Assembly: GCA_004524595.1 (NCBI GenBank)
Contig: SDOA01000081.1
Location: forward strand, 1 to 18,662
Direction: 5' to 3'
Origin: Candidatus Thorarchaeota archaeon
Lineage (GTDB): Archaea > Asgardarchaeota > Thorarchaeia > Thorarchaeales > Thorarchaeaceae
Length of the DNA stretch: 18,662 nucleotides
A program made the translations under genes and the position numbers. Shown here one piece after another: positions 7,277 to 14,416 of this stretch; the first letter of the stretch is position 1, and each line of letters starts with the position of its first letter. The notes under the pieces were generated by a model, which was not told where the DNA came from, did not search any database, and saw only the letters and a program-made list of their open reading frames with translations.

Positions 7277-8242
7277 TTGGTAGGCGAGTTCGTATCAATT
7301 GGCAGAATTAATTTAGACATTGACATACGTGTCAATACTCTACCAAAACGTAATGACCACGTAATTAGTGAGGACGGTCAGATTACGTTTGGAGGGTCTG
7401 CTGCAAACTTCGCCACACAATCTACACGTCTAGGAATCAAGACCACATTGTTTAGCTGTGTAGGTGATGATCTGTATGGTCAACTCTGTTTGAAAGAGAT
7501 GTCAAAGATTGGAGTTGATACAAGCGGAGTTCTTGTATTAGAAAATCAAGCAACAGGACTCTTCATCTACGTCCATGATGAGCAAGATGATCAAATTGTT
7601 GTAGCAAAGCCTGGAGCGAATAAATTCCTTGAGAAGAGAATCTTTGAAGAAGAAAATATGGTTGAGGCACAAATCATCCATATTGCAGGCTCATTTCCGA
7701 TGATGATTGACAGAGCATCTGAAATGACGACCACTAACGGAATCGTGCTCTCATTGGACCCAGGGAGAGCAGCAGAAGGTCTTGATTTTAATAAGATACT
7801 AAGACGGACTGACCTCTTATTCATTAATAGACAAGAACTCAAAGATTACTTCAAGATTGAACCTATTGAGTCAGAACTTCGTAAATTCGCGAAGACATTT
7901 CCCGGTATTGTAGTTGTAAAGATGGGGAAAAATGGCGCAATTGCTACCGATGGTTTCGAATATTGTACCTCAGGAATATTTGAGGTTCCAGTTAGAAATA
8001 CGCTTGGAGCAGGAGATTCGTTTGCTGCGGGATTCATCACTGCATGGACTCGATCTGAAAATATTACACAAGCTCTCAATGTTGCAAATGCTGTTGCAGC
8101 CCTAACAATAATGCAGGATGGCGCACAGATTGGTCAACCAAATATGGACCAAGCAGTAAAACTACTCCGGGAACATAATATTGCAATAGATGGAATTCTT
8201 AAGACTTTCAAACCTCGGAGCAAGAGTAAGCGCAAAAGATGA
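7277..8242 (+). CDS. PfkB-family carbohydrate or nucleoside kinase
   Basis: This is a ribokinase-fold ATP-dependent sugar or nucleoside kinase. The N-terminal substrate motif GGSAANFA is at 39-46 and the ATP/anion-hole motif GAGDSFAAGF at 244-253, with Asp247 as the catalytic base. A lid strand and the middle sugar-binding region look complete over 321 residues. The last ten residues are strongly basic (PRSKSKRKR), which is not part of the fold. TTG at 7277 is the start, because GAGGATG at 7265-7271 is the only good ribosome-binding site and the ORF is only 12 bp past argF. Substrate cannot be named: ribose, fructose phosphate, adenosine and tagatose-type enzymes all share these motifs. It is probably co-transcribed with argF. 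Confidence 0.85.
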   Translation: MVGEFVSIGRINLDIDIRVNTLPKRNDHVISEDGQITFGGSAANFATQSTRLGIKTTLFSCVGDDLYGQLCLKEMSKIGVDTSGVLVLENQATGLFIYVHDEQDDQIVVAKPGANKFLEKRIFEEENMVEAQIIHIAGSFPMMIDRASEMTTTNGIVLSLDPGRAAEGLDFNKILRRTDLLFINRQELKDYFKIEPIESELRKFAKTFPGIVVVKMGKNGAIATDGFEYCTSGIFEVPVRNTLGAGDSFAAGFITAWTRSENITQALNVANAVAALTIMQDGAQIGQPNMDQAVKLLREHNIAIDGILKTFKPRSKSKRKR

Positions 8243-8264
8243 GTATTATCTAGGTAGTATTCTA

Positions 8265-8272
8265 CTTTTTAC
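8265..8272 (+). promoter_or_regulatory. Candidate TATA box for ftsZ
   Basis: CTTTTTAC in the pfkB-ftsZ gap predicts transcription from about 8292-8297. That favours translation from GTG 8308 or ATG 8323 rather than the earliest in-frame GTG at 8284. Confidence 0.4.
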
Positions 8273-8322
8273 CCTCACATTACGTGCGTAATAACAGACA
8301 TCTCGAAGTGAGTGGAAAATAT

Positions 8323-9450
8323 ATGCACCCATTATTAGAAGAAGTTCTTAGCTCATCAGGCGGAAAGCGAGAAACAAAACCAAAACGAGGTAAGAACATT
8401 CCAAAATCAGCTACTACAGATGAAGAACTTGAAGAACTACTCGACTCAGTGACTGCAAGGATACTTGTTGCAGGAGTGGGTGGAGCAGGTAACAATGCGA
8501 TTACACGCCTTATGGAAGTCGGTGTGGAGGGAGCTGAAACTCTAGCATTGAACACAGATGCACAGGATCTGTACTTTTGTAACTCACATCATAAATTGCT
8601 TCTAGGCAAAGAAACCTGTGGTGGATTGGGTGCAGGTAATAATCCTGATGTTGGAGAGGCTGCAGCCATTGAAACCTATGATGTGATTAAGGATATTACA
8701 AGAGGGGATCTCGTATTCATCACAGCAGGAATGGGTGGTGGAACAGGCACGGGAGCAGCGGCTCATGTTGCAAAGGCAGCAAAAGAAAACGGGGCATTAA
8801 CTGTCGCAATTGTATGTCTTCCATTTGAGGTAGAGGGTGCTACTAGGAAGAAGAATGCTACACGAGGACTCAACGCTCTTATGGAGCATGTTGACACTCT
8901 TATCGCAATACCAAATGAGAAGTTGCTGGAGATAGCACCGGATCTTTCTCTTCCAGAGGCGTTCATGGTTGCAGACGAAGTTCTGGTACGGGCAGTCAAG
9001 GGTATTGCTGAACTGATTTCTAAACCAGGTCTTGTAAATCTTGACTTTGCAGATGTTAGAACCACTATGAAGAATGGTGGTGTGTCAATTATTGCACTGG
9101 GTGAGGGAAGAGGTGACGACCGGGCAGAGGAGGCTGTGGTCAATGCCTTACGTAACCCACTCATCGATGTATCCATTGAGAATGCACGCAATATTCTCGT
9201 AAATGTTAGTGGAAGTGCAGACCTGCAACTCGTGGAAGCCAAACGCGCTGTCGAGCTAGTGACAGAACAAGTCCACCCTGGGGCTGAGGTCATCTATGGT
9301 GCATTGATAGATCCAGAACTTGAGGATAGACTGAGAGTCACAATCATCGCATCTGGGGTGAGTTCACCATATGTTTTCGATAAGGCCGAACCATTTGCTC
9401 CACTTGTTGATGATCTCAAGACAGACTTGGGACTTCCAAGACTATCATAG
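8323..9450 (+). CDS. ftsZ: Cell division GTPase FtsZ
   Basis: FtsZ polymerises into the cytokinetic ring. From the ATG at 8323 the protein is 375 residues: about 45 charged, probably flexible residues, then the GTPase domain with GVGGAGNN at 51-58, NTDAQDL near 77-83, the tubulin signature GGGTGTG at 138-144, and the T7 synergy loop NLDFAD at 239-244 whose two aspartates complete the active site of the neighbouring subunit. The C-terminal activation domain follows and the tail is short, ending GLPRLS. These features place it with true FtsZ rather than CetZ-type tubulin relatives. In-frame GTG codons at 8284 and 8308 are alternative starts; I prefer 8323 because of the likely transcript start, but ribosome-binding sites are weak for all three. 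It is followed by secE and spt5, a conserved archaeal order. Confidence 0.95.
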   Translation: MHPLLEEVLSSSGGKRETKPKRGKNIPKSATTDEELEELLDSVTARILVAGVGGAGNNAITRLMEVGVEGAETLALNTDAQDLYFCNSHHKLLLGKETCGGLGAGNNPDVGEAAAIETYDVIKDITRGDLVFITAGMGGGTGTGAAAHVAKAAKENGALTVAIVCLPFEVEGATRKKNATRGLNALMEHVDTLIAIPNEKLLEIAPDLSLPEAFMVADEVLVRAVKGIAELISKPGLVNLDFADVRTTMKNGGVSIIALGEGRGDDRAEEAVVNALRNPLIDVSIENARNILVNVSGSADLQLVEAKRAVELVTEQVHPGAEVIYGALIDPELEDRLRVTIIASGVSSPYVFDKAEPFAPLVDDLKTDLGLPRLS

Positions 9451-9550
9451 TCAATTTGGATACTCAGCAAACGTTAAAAGTGAAGCAATACTGATTGCGA
9501 TTGACTCTCCCGACTGCTTAGGCAGAAGTATTCAGAGACGTGATGAACAT

Positions 9551-9739
9551 ATGGGTGTTGGTTCCTTTATCAACGATAGCAGGAGAATTCTGAAACTGGC
9601 TACAAAGCCATCCAGAAAAGAACTCTGGACAAGTACAAAGATTAGCCTACTCGCTATGGTACTAGTAGGTATGCTCAGTTTCATCGTTCAGGTCATCATG
9701 ACCCTACTAACATCCGATTGGGGTACAACAGCAACATAA
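9551..9739 (+). CDS. secE: Protein translocase subunit SecE (Sec61 gamma)
   Basis: SecE is the single-span clamp subunit of the SecYE translocon. The 62-residue protein has an amphipathic N-terminal helix with Arg/Lys, the family segment ATKPSRKELWTSTKIS near 17-32, then one hydrophobic span (about 33-53). The frame stays open back to 9371 inside ftsZ, but family length and sequence begin at the ATG at 9551. GTGATG five bases before it is the likely ribosome-binding site. A TTAAAA box near 9473 may drive it. It lies between ftsZ and spt5, as in many archaea. Confidence 0.9.
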   Translation: MGVGSFINDSRRILKLATKPSRKELWTSTKISLLAMVLVGMLSFIVQVIMTLLTSDWGTTAT

Positions 9740-9766
9740 TTCAGTGAAAGAGTTCATATGAAAGAA

Positions 9767-9782
9767 TGTTGAATTCTCAACA
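9767..9782. other. Short inverted repeat after secE
   Basis: TGTTGA-ATTC-TCAACA forms a perfect 6-bp stem with a 4-base loop, 27 bp after the secE stop and 40 bp before the spt5 TATA box. There is no T-tract after it. It could be a weak 3'-end hairpin for secE or a protein site; the sequence does not decide. Confidence 0.3.
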
Positions 9783-9821
9783 ACTGAAGCTAGGTTAACC
9801 CAGAATCAATTTGTAGATTAG

Positions 9822-9830
9822 TGTATAATA
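9822..9830 (+). promoter_or_regulatory. TATA box for spt5
   Basis: TGTATAATA lies about 22-30 bp upstream of the ATG at 9852, which predicts a leaderless or almost leaderless transcript. No Shine-Dalgarno sequence is present before this ATG, unlike the ribosomal genes around it. Confidence 0.55.
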
Positions 9831-9851
9831 ATTGCTCGGAAGTATAAGAAA

Positions 9852-10550
9852 ATGGAGCCCAACACAAGTATTTACGCCATAAGAACGACAATTGGTCAGG
9901 AACGAAGCGTCACAGATCTTGTCACTACAGCTGTAATTGGAGAGAGTGACGTTTGGGAATGTCCATTCTGTAAAGAAGATTTCTCTTCTGAGAAGGCTAC
10001 AAAGCAACATATGAAGAGCTGTAAGAAAAAGGGAAAGAAAGAGGGAGAACCCCTATTAATTTCAACAAATCAGTTGAGAGGACGAGTCAAAGCAATTCTA
10101 GTACCCGAGACATTACGAGGTTATGTCTTTATTGAAACAACAGAGTTTCGTGACGTTGAAATTGCAATATCAGGAGTGCCACATGTAAGAGGACGTGTTG
10201 GTGGTAAGGTTAGTCTAAGCGAGATTGATAGATTTCTTGCACCACCTCCAGCAGCAGAAGGCATCTCAGAAGGAGATGTGGTTGAGATTATCTCAGGTCC
10301 ATTCAAGGGTGAGAGAGCAAAGGTGCAACGTGTAGATGCAGGAAAAGAGGAACTTATCCTTGAACTGATGGATAGTCCTTATACGATTCCAGTCAGAGTA
10401 CATGCAGACTTTGCAAAGATTGTTGAGCGTGCAGAGAAACCAGAAGTTGTAAGTGAAACATCTGCGGTTCAATCTGAAGTGGTTGAGAGTACCACAGATG
10501 AATTTGATGATGAAGACTCATTCTGGGCTCATCGTCCTGATGAAGATTAG
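9852..10550 (+). CDS. spt5: Spt5/NusG elongation factor with inserted zinc-finger-like module and acidic tail
   Basis: Spt5 pairs with Spt4 and clamps RNA polymerase on DNA to raise processivity. The NGN domain opens IYAIRTTIGQERSVTDLVTT (7-26), resumes at RVKAILVPETLRGYVFIE (78-95), and ends with GVPHVRGRVGG and SEIDRFL (about 108-129). The KOW domain is at 137-170 with EGDVVEIISGPFKGERAKV. Archaeal Spt5 is normally about 145-150 residues; this one is 232. One addition, about residues 33-75, splits the NGN domain with Cys37, Cys40, His53 and Cys57 (CxxC-x12-H-x3-C, a C2HC finger pattern) followed by a Lys-rich linker. The other is a tail after about 194 rich in Glu/Asp, ending near FDDEDSFWAHRPDED. 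Its own promoter precedes it; the stalk operon follows. Identity is firm; finger function is unknown. Confidence 0.93.
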   Translation: MEPNTSIYAIRTTIGQERSVTDLVTTAVIGESDVWECPFCKEDFSSEKATKQHMKSCKKKGKKEGEPLLISTNQLRGRVKAILVPETLRGYVFIETTEFRDVEIAISGVPHVRGRVGGKVSLSEIDRFLAPPPAAEGISEGDVVEIISGPFKGERAKVQRVDAGKEELILELMDSPYTIPVRVHADFAKIVERAEKPEVVSETSAVQSEVVESTTDEFDDEDSFWAHRPDED

Positions 10551-10601
10551 TGCTACGTTTCTCTGCAAATTAGATGAGAATTTCAGTCCATGACAAAACC
10601 C

Positions 10602-10607
10602 TTAAAA
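10602..10607 (+). promoter_or_regulatory. Candidate TATA box for the rpl11 operon
   Basis: TTAAAA within CCCTTAAAACG predicts a transcript start near 10630, which would give the L11-L1-L10-L12 mRNA a leader of roughly 110 nt, much longer than other leaders in this window. Confidence 0.45.
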
Positions 10608-10681
10608 CGAGTTAGAAGTGCATACAGTCCATCTCCTTAATACGATACCGTCGCTTCGAATGCTGTATCTGGAGTCATGAC

Positions 10682-10726
10682 GTGCAGTAGACCTAGAACA
10701 TGGGTCGAACAGAACTGACACTGCAC
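10682..10726 (+). promoter_or_regulatory. Structured mRNA leader before rpl11
   Basis: GTGCAGT at 10682-10688 pairs perfectly with ACTGCAC at 10720-10726. Enclosed is a second hairpin, GACCTA/TGGGTC (10690-10695 with 10701-10706, one G-U pair) with a 5-base loop. The two stems are separated by one base on the 5' side and 13 bases on the 3' side, so the whole is two helices joined by an asymmetric loop. It ends four bases before the GGAGTGA ribosome-binding site at 10730-10736. Archaeal L1 is known to repress its own operon by binding an mRNA mimic of its rRNA site made of two short helices and an asymmetric loop. A similar role here is inference. Confidence 0.45.
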
Positions 10727-10742
10727 TCAGGAGTGAACATAA

Positions 10743-11243
10743 TTGAGTGAAAAACCAATAATAGTAGAAGCCCTAGTAGAGGGCGGAAAGGCCAGTGGTG
10801 GACCCCCAATCGGTCCTGCTCTAGGTCCTACTGGAGTAAACATCTTTCAGGTCGTTACAAAAATCAATGAAGTAACACAACCCTTCACTGGATTAAAGGT
10901 TCCGGTGAAAATCATTGTAAACCAGGAAGATAAGAGTTTCGAGATAGAAGTAGGAACACCACCTACTAGTGCACTTATCCTGAAAGAGGTGGGTGCAGCT
11001 AAGGGATCTGGAGAGCCAAATAATAAGATCATTGGCAATCTTACAATTGACCAACTGAAAAATATCGCAAAAGGAAAAGAAACTGCACTCTCAGCCCAAG
11101 ATATGAAGGCTGCAGTGATGATCGTTTCAGGCAGCTGTGGACAGATGGGTGTTACAATAGAAGGGAAACGTGCCAAGGTCTTCCAAGAAGAAGTCCGTGC
11201 AGGTACATGGGATGCCCAGCTAGATGAACCGTTGAGGGAGTGA
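10743..11243 (+). CDS. rpl11: 50S ribosomal protein L11
   Basis: L11 forms the base of the GTPase-associated stalk with 23S rRNA. The N-terminal domain has VEGGKASGGPPIGPALGPTG (about 12-31), the proline/glycine-rich signature, and NIFQVVTKINE. The C-terminal rRNA-binding domain includes KGSGEPNNKIIGNLTIDQL and a SGSCGQMGVTIEG segment. Length, 166 residues, is typical for archaea. Translation begins at TTG 10743 (M-S-E-K) with GGAGTGA six bases upstream. It is first in the L11-L1-L10-L12 operon; rpl1 follows 6 bp after its stop. Confidence 0.97.
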   Translation: MSEKPIIVEALVEGGKASGGPPIGPALGPTGVNIFQVVTKINEVTQPFTGLKVPVKIIVNQEDKSFEIEVGTPPTSALILKEVGAAKGSGEPNNKIIGNLTIDQLKNIAKGKETALSAQDMKAAVMIVSGSCGQMGVTIEGKRAKVFQEEVRAGTWDAQLDEPLRE

Positions 11244-11249
11244 GAGTAG

Positions 11250-11906
11250 ATGTCATATAATATAAAGAAAGTAGAGGCTTCAGTTGCAGAAGCAAGAGCC
11301 AAAGGTCTTGAAAGAGGTGTCAAATTCGAGCAGAGTTTCGATTTAGCAGTCAATTTCAGAAAGAAAGAAGTGGACATATCTAAACCAGAGAATAGATTCA
11401 ATCAGGAACTTGTCCTCCCTAATACACTATATCCGCCACCTAAGATTTGTGCTTTTGGTGATGGTGAGTTTGCTGAAGCGGCCACAGCAGCAGGAGCAGA
11501 AAATGTGGTTTCTAAGGATGATATTCCAAGACTTGGAGAAGAGAAGAAAGAGAGAAAGAATCTAGCCAAGAGTTATGATTTCTTCATAGCTGCAGTTGAT
11601 GCAATGCCTCTGATAGGTCGATATCTTGGTCAGGCTCTCGGTTCACGAGGTAAAATGCCTCGTCCATTTCCACCTCAAGCAGATTTGACCACAATAATCA
11701 ACCAATATCATAGAACTGTTCGAATTAGAATGAGAAACACACCCACCTTCCACGTGAAAGTGGGTCATATGACAATGAGTGACAAAGAGATCGCAGACAA
11801 CATCATGGCTGTGCTAAATTTCGTTGATAGCAAGGGATTCGCAGGGAGAATCAATAATGTCTCTGTGAAGACTACAATGGGGCCAACGGTGGGGATTCCA
11901 GTATAG
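11250..11906 (+). CDS. rpl1: 50S ribosomal protein L1
   Basis: L1 builds the mobile stalk next to the E site and in archaea also acts as translational repressor of its operon. The 218-residue chain has an N-terminal region of domain I with VNFRKKEVDISKPENRFNQE, domain II with KICAFGDGEFAEAA and the RNA-contacting IGRYLGQALGSRGKMPRPFP near residues 122-141, then the return to domain I with RNTPTFHVKVGHMTMSD, another main contact surface. GGGAGTGAGAG before the ATG overlaps the L11 stop codon, so translation is probably coupled to L11. rpl10 follows after 14 bp. Confidence 0.97.
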   Translation: MSYNIKKVEASVAEARAKGLERGVKFEQSFDLAVNFRKKEVDISKPENRFNQELVLPNTLYPPPKICAFGDGEFAEAATAAGAENVVSKDDIPRLGEEKKERKNLAKSYDFFIAAVDAMPLIGRYLGQALGSRGKMPRPFPPQADLTTIINQYHRTVRIRMRNTPTFHVKVGHMTMSDKEIADNIMAVLNFVDSKGFAGRINNVSVKTTMGPTVGIPV

Positions 11907-11920
11907 GTTGGTGATCAAGC

Positions 11921-12934
11921 GTGTCAGTATATGAAAAGACAATTCCACAATGGAAGGTTGATGCAGTTGAGAAACTTGTAGCAACCATTAATGATAGCAA
12001 GATGATTGGTCTTGTTAATGTTGAAGGGGTTGGAGCAAAACAACTCCAGGGAATCCGCGACAGTCTCAGGGGTTCTGCAATTTTGAAGATGGCAAGAAAC
12101 ACTTTGATGATTCGAGCGATTGAGGAATCTAAGAAGAAAGGTATCAATGACTTGGTAACCTTTGTCAAGGGACCTGTAGCCTTTGTATTCAGTGATCAAG
12201 ACCCTTTTATCTTAAGCAAATTCCTTAGCGAGAATAAGACAGCAGCTCCAGCGAAAGGAGGACAGACAGCGCCAAAGGACATCATTGTCCCAGCTATGAA
12301 CACAGGAGTAGCTCCAGGTCCATTCATCAGCGAACTTGCGGGTCTCAAGATACCCTCACGTGTCAAGGGTGGTGTAATCCACATTACTGATGATACAGTT
12401 GCTGTGAAGAAGGGGTCTACAATCTCTAATGCCATGGCACTCATGCTTAGTCGACTTGGAATAGAGCCCATGGAATTACAACTTAAGCTTATAGCAGCCT
12501 ATACTGATGGAGAGGTCCTTACAGCAGACAGTTTCGAAATCAACCTTGAAGCACTCTTTAAAGAGGTCATTCTTGGTCATCAGTATGCTGTTAATCTGTC
12601 AGTCAACAGAGGAATTCCAACTACTGAAACAATGCCAATGATCATTGCAAAGGCGAATATGGAAGCAAAGAGTCTAGTACTCAATATTGGGTTCTTTGTA
12701 CCAGAGATGGTTCACACGTTCCTTTCTAAGGCAAACTCAGAATCATTTGCTCTAGCTATGGCTGTTTCAGAAAAGGACCCTAATGCAATACCCTCTGAAA
12801 TCTTAGGTCAAGCTCAGGCAGCAGCTGCAGAAGCAGCTTCTACTCCTATTAGTACAGGAGATAAGCCGGATGAACCTGAAGAAGAAGAGGAGCAAGAAGA
12901 AGAAGTAGCAGGCATTGGAGGCCTGTTTGGATAA
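11921..12934 (+). CDS. rpl10: 50S ribosomal protein L10 (stalk protein P0)
   Basis: P0 anchors the L12 dimers to the ribosome and recruits translational GTPases. The 337 residues fit the archaeal/eukaryotic P0 form, longer than bacterial L10. The rRNA-binding domain carries [20 protein letters not shown] near 27-46 and [13 protein letters not shown] near 52-64. A P0-specific insertion domain is in the middle, with [18 protein letters not shown]. Helical spine segments for L12 dimers are followed by an Ala-rich hinge and the acidic end [18 protein letters not shown], whose last residues bind elongation factors. The start is GTG at 11921 with GGTGATC at 11910-11916. Confidence 0.97.
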   Translation: MSVYEKTIPQWKVDAVEKLVATINDSKMIGLVNVEGVGAKQLQGIRDSLRGSAILKMARNTLMIRAIEESKKKGINDLVTFVKGPVAFVFSDQDPFILSKFLSENKTAAPAKGGQTAPKDIIVPAMNTGVAPGPFISELAGLKIPSRVKGGVIHITDDTVAVKKGSTISNAMALMLSRLGIEPMELQLKLIAAYTDGEVLTADSFEINLEALFKEVILGHQYAVNLSVNRGIPTTETMPMIIAKANMEAKSLVLNIGFFVPEMVHTFLSKANSESFALAMAVSEKDPNAIPSEILGQAQAAAAEAASTPISTGDKPDEPEEEEEQEEEVAGIGGLFG

Positions 12935-12954
12935 ATAAAAGCGAGGTAATAACA

Positions 12955-13257
12955 ATGGAGTACGTATACGCAGCACTTCTGCTTCACAAAGCAGGTCAGA
13001 AAATGACTGCTAAGGCAATGGAAGAGGTTCTAACTGCAGCAGGTGTTACACCTGATAAAGGCAGAGTGAAAGCATTGCTTGCAGCCCTCGAAGGTGTTAA
13101 CATCGATGAGGCGTTGAAGAGCGCAGCCGCTATGCCAGTTGCAGCAGCTCCCACAGCCGGTGGCGGTGCAGCAGCACCAGCAGAAGAAAAGAAAGAAGAA
13201 AAGGAAGAAGAGAAAGAGGAAGAATTCACCGCTGGACTTGGAAGTCTATTCGGTTAG
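12955..13257 (+). CDS. rpl12: 50S ribosomal protein L12 (stalk protein P1)
   Basis: This is the archaeal P1-type stalk protein, unrelated in fold to bacterial L7/L12. It forms dimers on P0 through its N-terminal helices, [20 protein letters not shown], and attracts translational GTPases through its C-terminus. The 100 residues contain the helical domain (1-58), an Ala/Pro/Gly hinge (59-75), a Lys/Glu run, and the end [12 protein letters not shown]. That closing motif parallels the end of P0 (AGIGGLFG), as expected. GAGGT precedes the ATG. It is the last gene of the operon; a hairpin with T-tract follows about 40 bp downstream. Confidence 0.96.
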   Translation: MEYVYAALLLHKAGQKMTAKAMEEVLTAAGVTPDKGRVKALLAALEGVNIDEALKSAAAMPVAAAPTAGGGAAAPAEEKKEEKEEEKEEEFTAGLGSLFG

Positions 13258-13295
13258 AATCATCCCAATCTTCTACTTGATCTTTTACAGAACAA

Positions 13296-13343
13296 GGACA
13301 GGCAGGTTGCAAGCCTGCCCTGTCCATTCAATTCTAATTTTTT
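13296..13343 (+). terminator. Hairpin and T-tract terminator of the stalk operon
   Basis: GGACAG at 13296-13301 pairs with CTGTCC at 13320-13325, and GCAGGTT pairs with AGCCTGC inside it around a GCA loop; one C at 13319 is bulged. That is about 13 base pairs, GC-rich. T-rich sequence follows, with six Ts at 13338-13343. It looks like a bacterial intrinsic terminator, though archaeal polymerase mostly needs only the T-tract. Confidence 0.7.
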
Positions 13344-13602
13344 CAAATATAATCACTCAACTTTCATTGTTGATTGTACAATCTTGGAGTCCAAAATCTC
13401 GTACACCAAGGAAACTGCACTGGGTGCCTCTGATAGGTCACAGGATGTGTTGATCAACCTTATGCTCTCATCTCTCTATTGGAGTATGTAAAGACCTACA
13501 TATTCGCTCAAACGCTCACCTAGAAATGTTCATTTTAGTCCCAATTCCATGCAACTGTTAACAACCCACAGACACATATTCTAGATTGTGTATTGTGTTC
13601 TT
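13344..13602 (+). other. Gene-free stretch before the HDAC-like gene, with candidate promoter
   Basis: No convincing open frame or RNA gene is seen on either strand. Near its end ACATATT at 13574-13580 lies 23-29 bp before the GTG at 13603, compatible with a TATA-like box and a leaderless start for the next gene. Confidence 0.4.
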
Positions 13603-14367
13603 GTGAAAATCGTCTATCATCCATTCATGCTACAGACATATGATAGCACACCAGCTGGAGCATCAGGAAGGCTCGAGTCAGTAGTAGAGATTCTTAGTAA
13701 GCAACCAGATTATGAATTCATTGAACCTAACCCTGCAATAGACGAACAGGTATTACGTGCACATACCTCAGCCTTGGTTGATGGAGTCAAGAGGAACAGT
13801 CATCTGGCAAAGATGTCGTTCCTTGCAGCAGGAGGAGCGATCTTGGCAGGAGAACTAGCAGTAAAGGGTGAACCTATATTTGCCTTGATCCGTCCACCGG
13901 GGCATCATGCCTCAAAGGATTCACATTGGGGGTTCTGCTATTTTAACAACATAGCAGTGTCGTTACTTCATCTAAGGTTTCTGGGATTGATTAATTCCGC
14001 CTTCATATTGGATTTCGACCTTCATGAGGGAGATGGCAATATCAATATCCTTGGTGGGGATAAGAACTTCATTATCTACAATCCGGATGGAAAGGGAGAC
14101 AAGAGCTATCTTGCTGATGCTAAGAGAGCTCTTGATGACTCACCAGATGTCGATATCATTGTGGCATCTGCTGGGTTCGATCAGTATATCGATGATTGGG
14201 GGAGTAACCTCTCAACCAGCGCATTTCATGAGTTGGGCAAACTAATGAATAATTTTGCAGGAGAACGGTGCGAAGGACGAAGATATGCGCTTCTTGAAGG
14301 GGGATACAATTTCAAAGATTTAGGAAAAAATATTCTGGCATTCTGCGAAGGCCTCAGAGGTGCCTAG
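13603..14367 (+). CDS. Compact histone-deacetylase-family hydrolase
   Basis: The protein belongs to the arginase/deacetylase superfamily (HDAC, acetylpolyamine amidohydrolase, AcuC). Visible active-site parts are RPPGHHA (two charge-relay histidines, near 98-104), WGFCYFNN, the zinc-ligand segment DFDLHEGDGN (Asp and His ligands), AGFDQYIDDWG (third ligand Asp), and LEGGYN with the catalytic tyrosine. A Glu replaces the second His of the usual DxHHGDG. Only about 45 residues separate GDGN from GFD, against roughly 80 in typical HDACs, so a middle segment is missing and total length is about 254. The substrate (acetyl-lysine, acetylpolyamine or other) is not decided. GTG 13603 (M-K-I-V-Y-H) matches family starts; an in-frame GTG at 13588 is an alternative. 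A DinB-like gene follows after 49 bp. Confidence 0.85.
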   Translation: MKIVYHPFMLQTYDSTPAGASGRLESVVEILSKQPDYEFIEPNPAIDEQVLRAHTSALVDGVKRNSHLAKMSFLAAGGAILAGELAVKGEPIFALIRPPGHHASKDSHWGFCYFNNIAVSLLHLRFLGLINSAFILDFDLHEGDGNINILGGDKNFIIYNPDGKGDKSYLADAKRALDDSPDVDIIVASAGFDQYIDDWGSNLSTSAFHELGKLMNNFAGERCEGRRYALLEGGYNFKDLGKNILAFCEGLRGA

Positions 14368-14416
14368 AACTATCATTCGCAATCCGTAAGGTAGAGTGTG
14401 AGGTGAAGGAGTAGAG

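Noticed and set aside
8763..9293. 176-codon open frame on the minus strand inside ftsZ
   Set aside because: It is antisense to the conserved FtsZ GTPase domain, and its Ser/Thr/Ala-rich translation is typical of a codon-bias shadow.
9540..9546. GTGATGA, a match to box C of archaeal C/D guide RNAs
   Set aside because: No matching D, C' and D' boxes at proper spacing; it is better explained as the secE ribosome-binding site.
9371..9550. Upstream extension of the SecE frame into ftsZ (60 codons)
   Set aside because: SecE family length and sequence begin at ATG 9551, which has its own ribosome-binding site; the extension overlaps ftsZ in another frame.
10847..11401. 184-codon minus-strand frame across rpl11 and rpl1
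   Set aside because: It overlaps two certain ribosomal genes and has no ribosome-binding site or recognisable motif.
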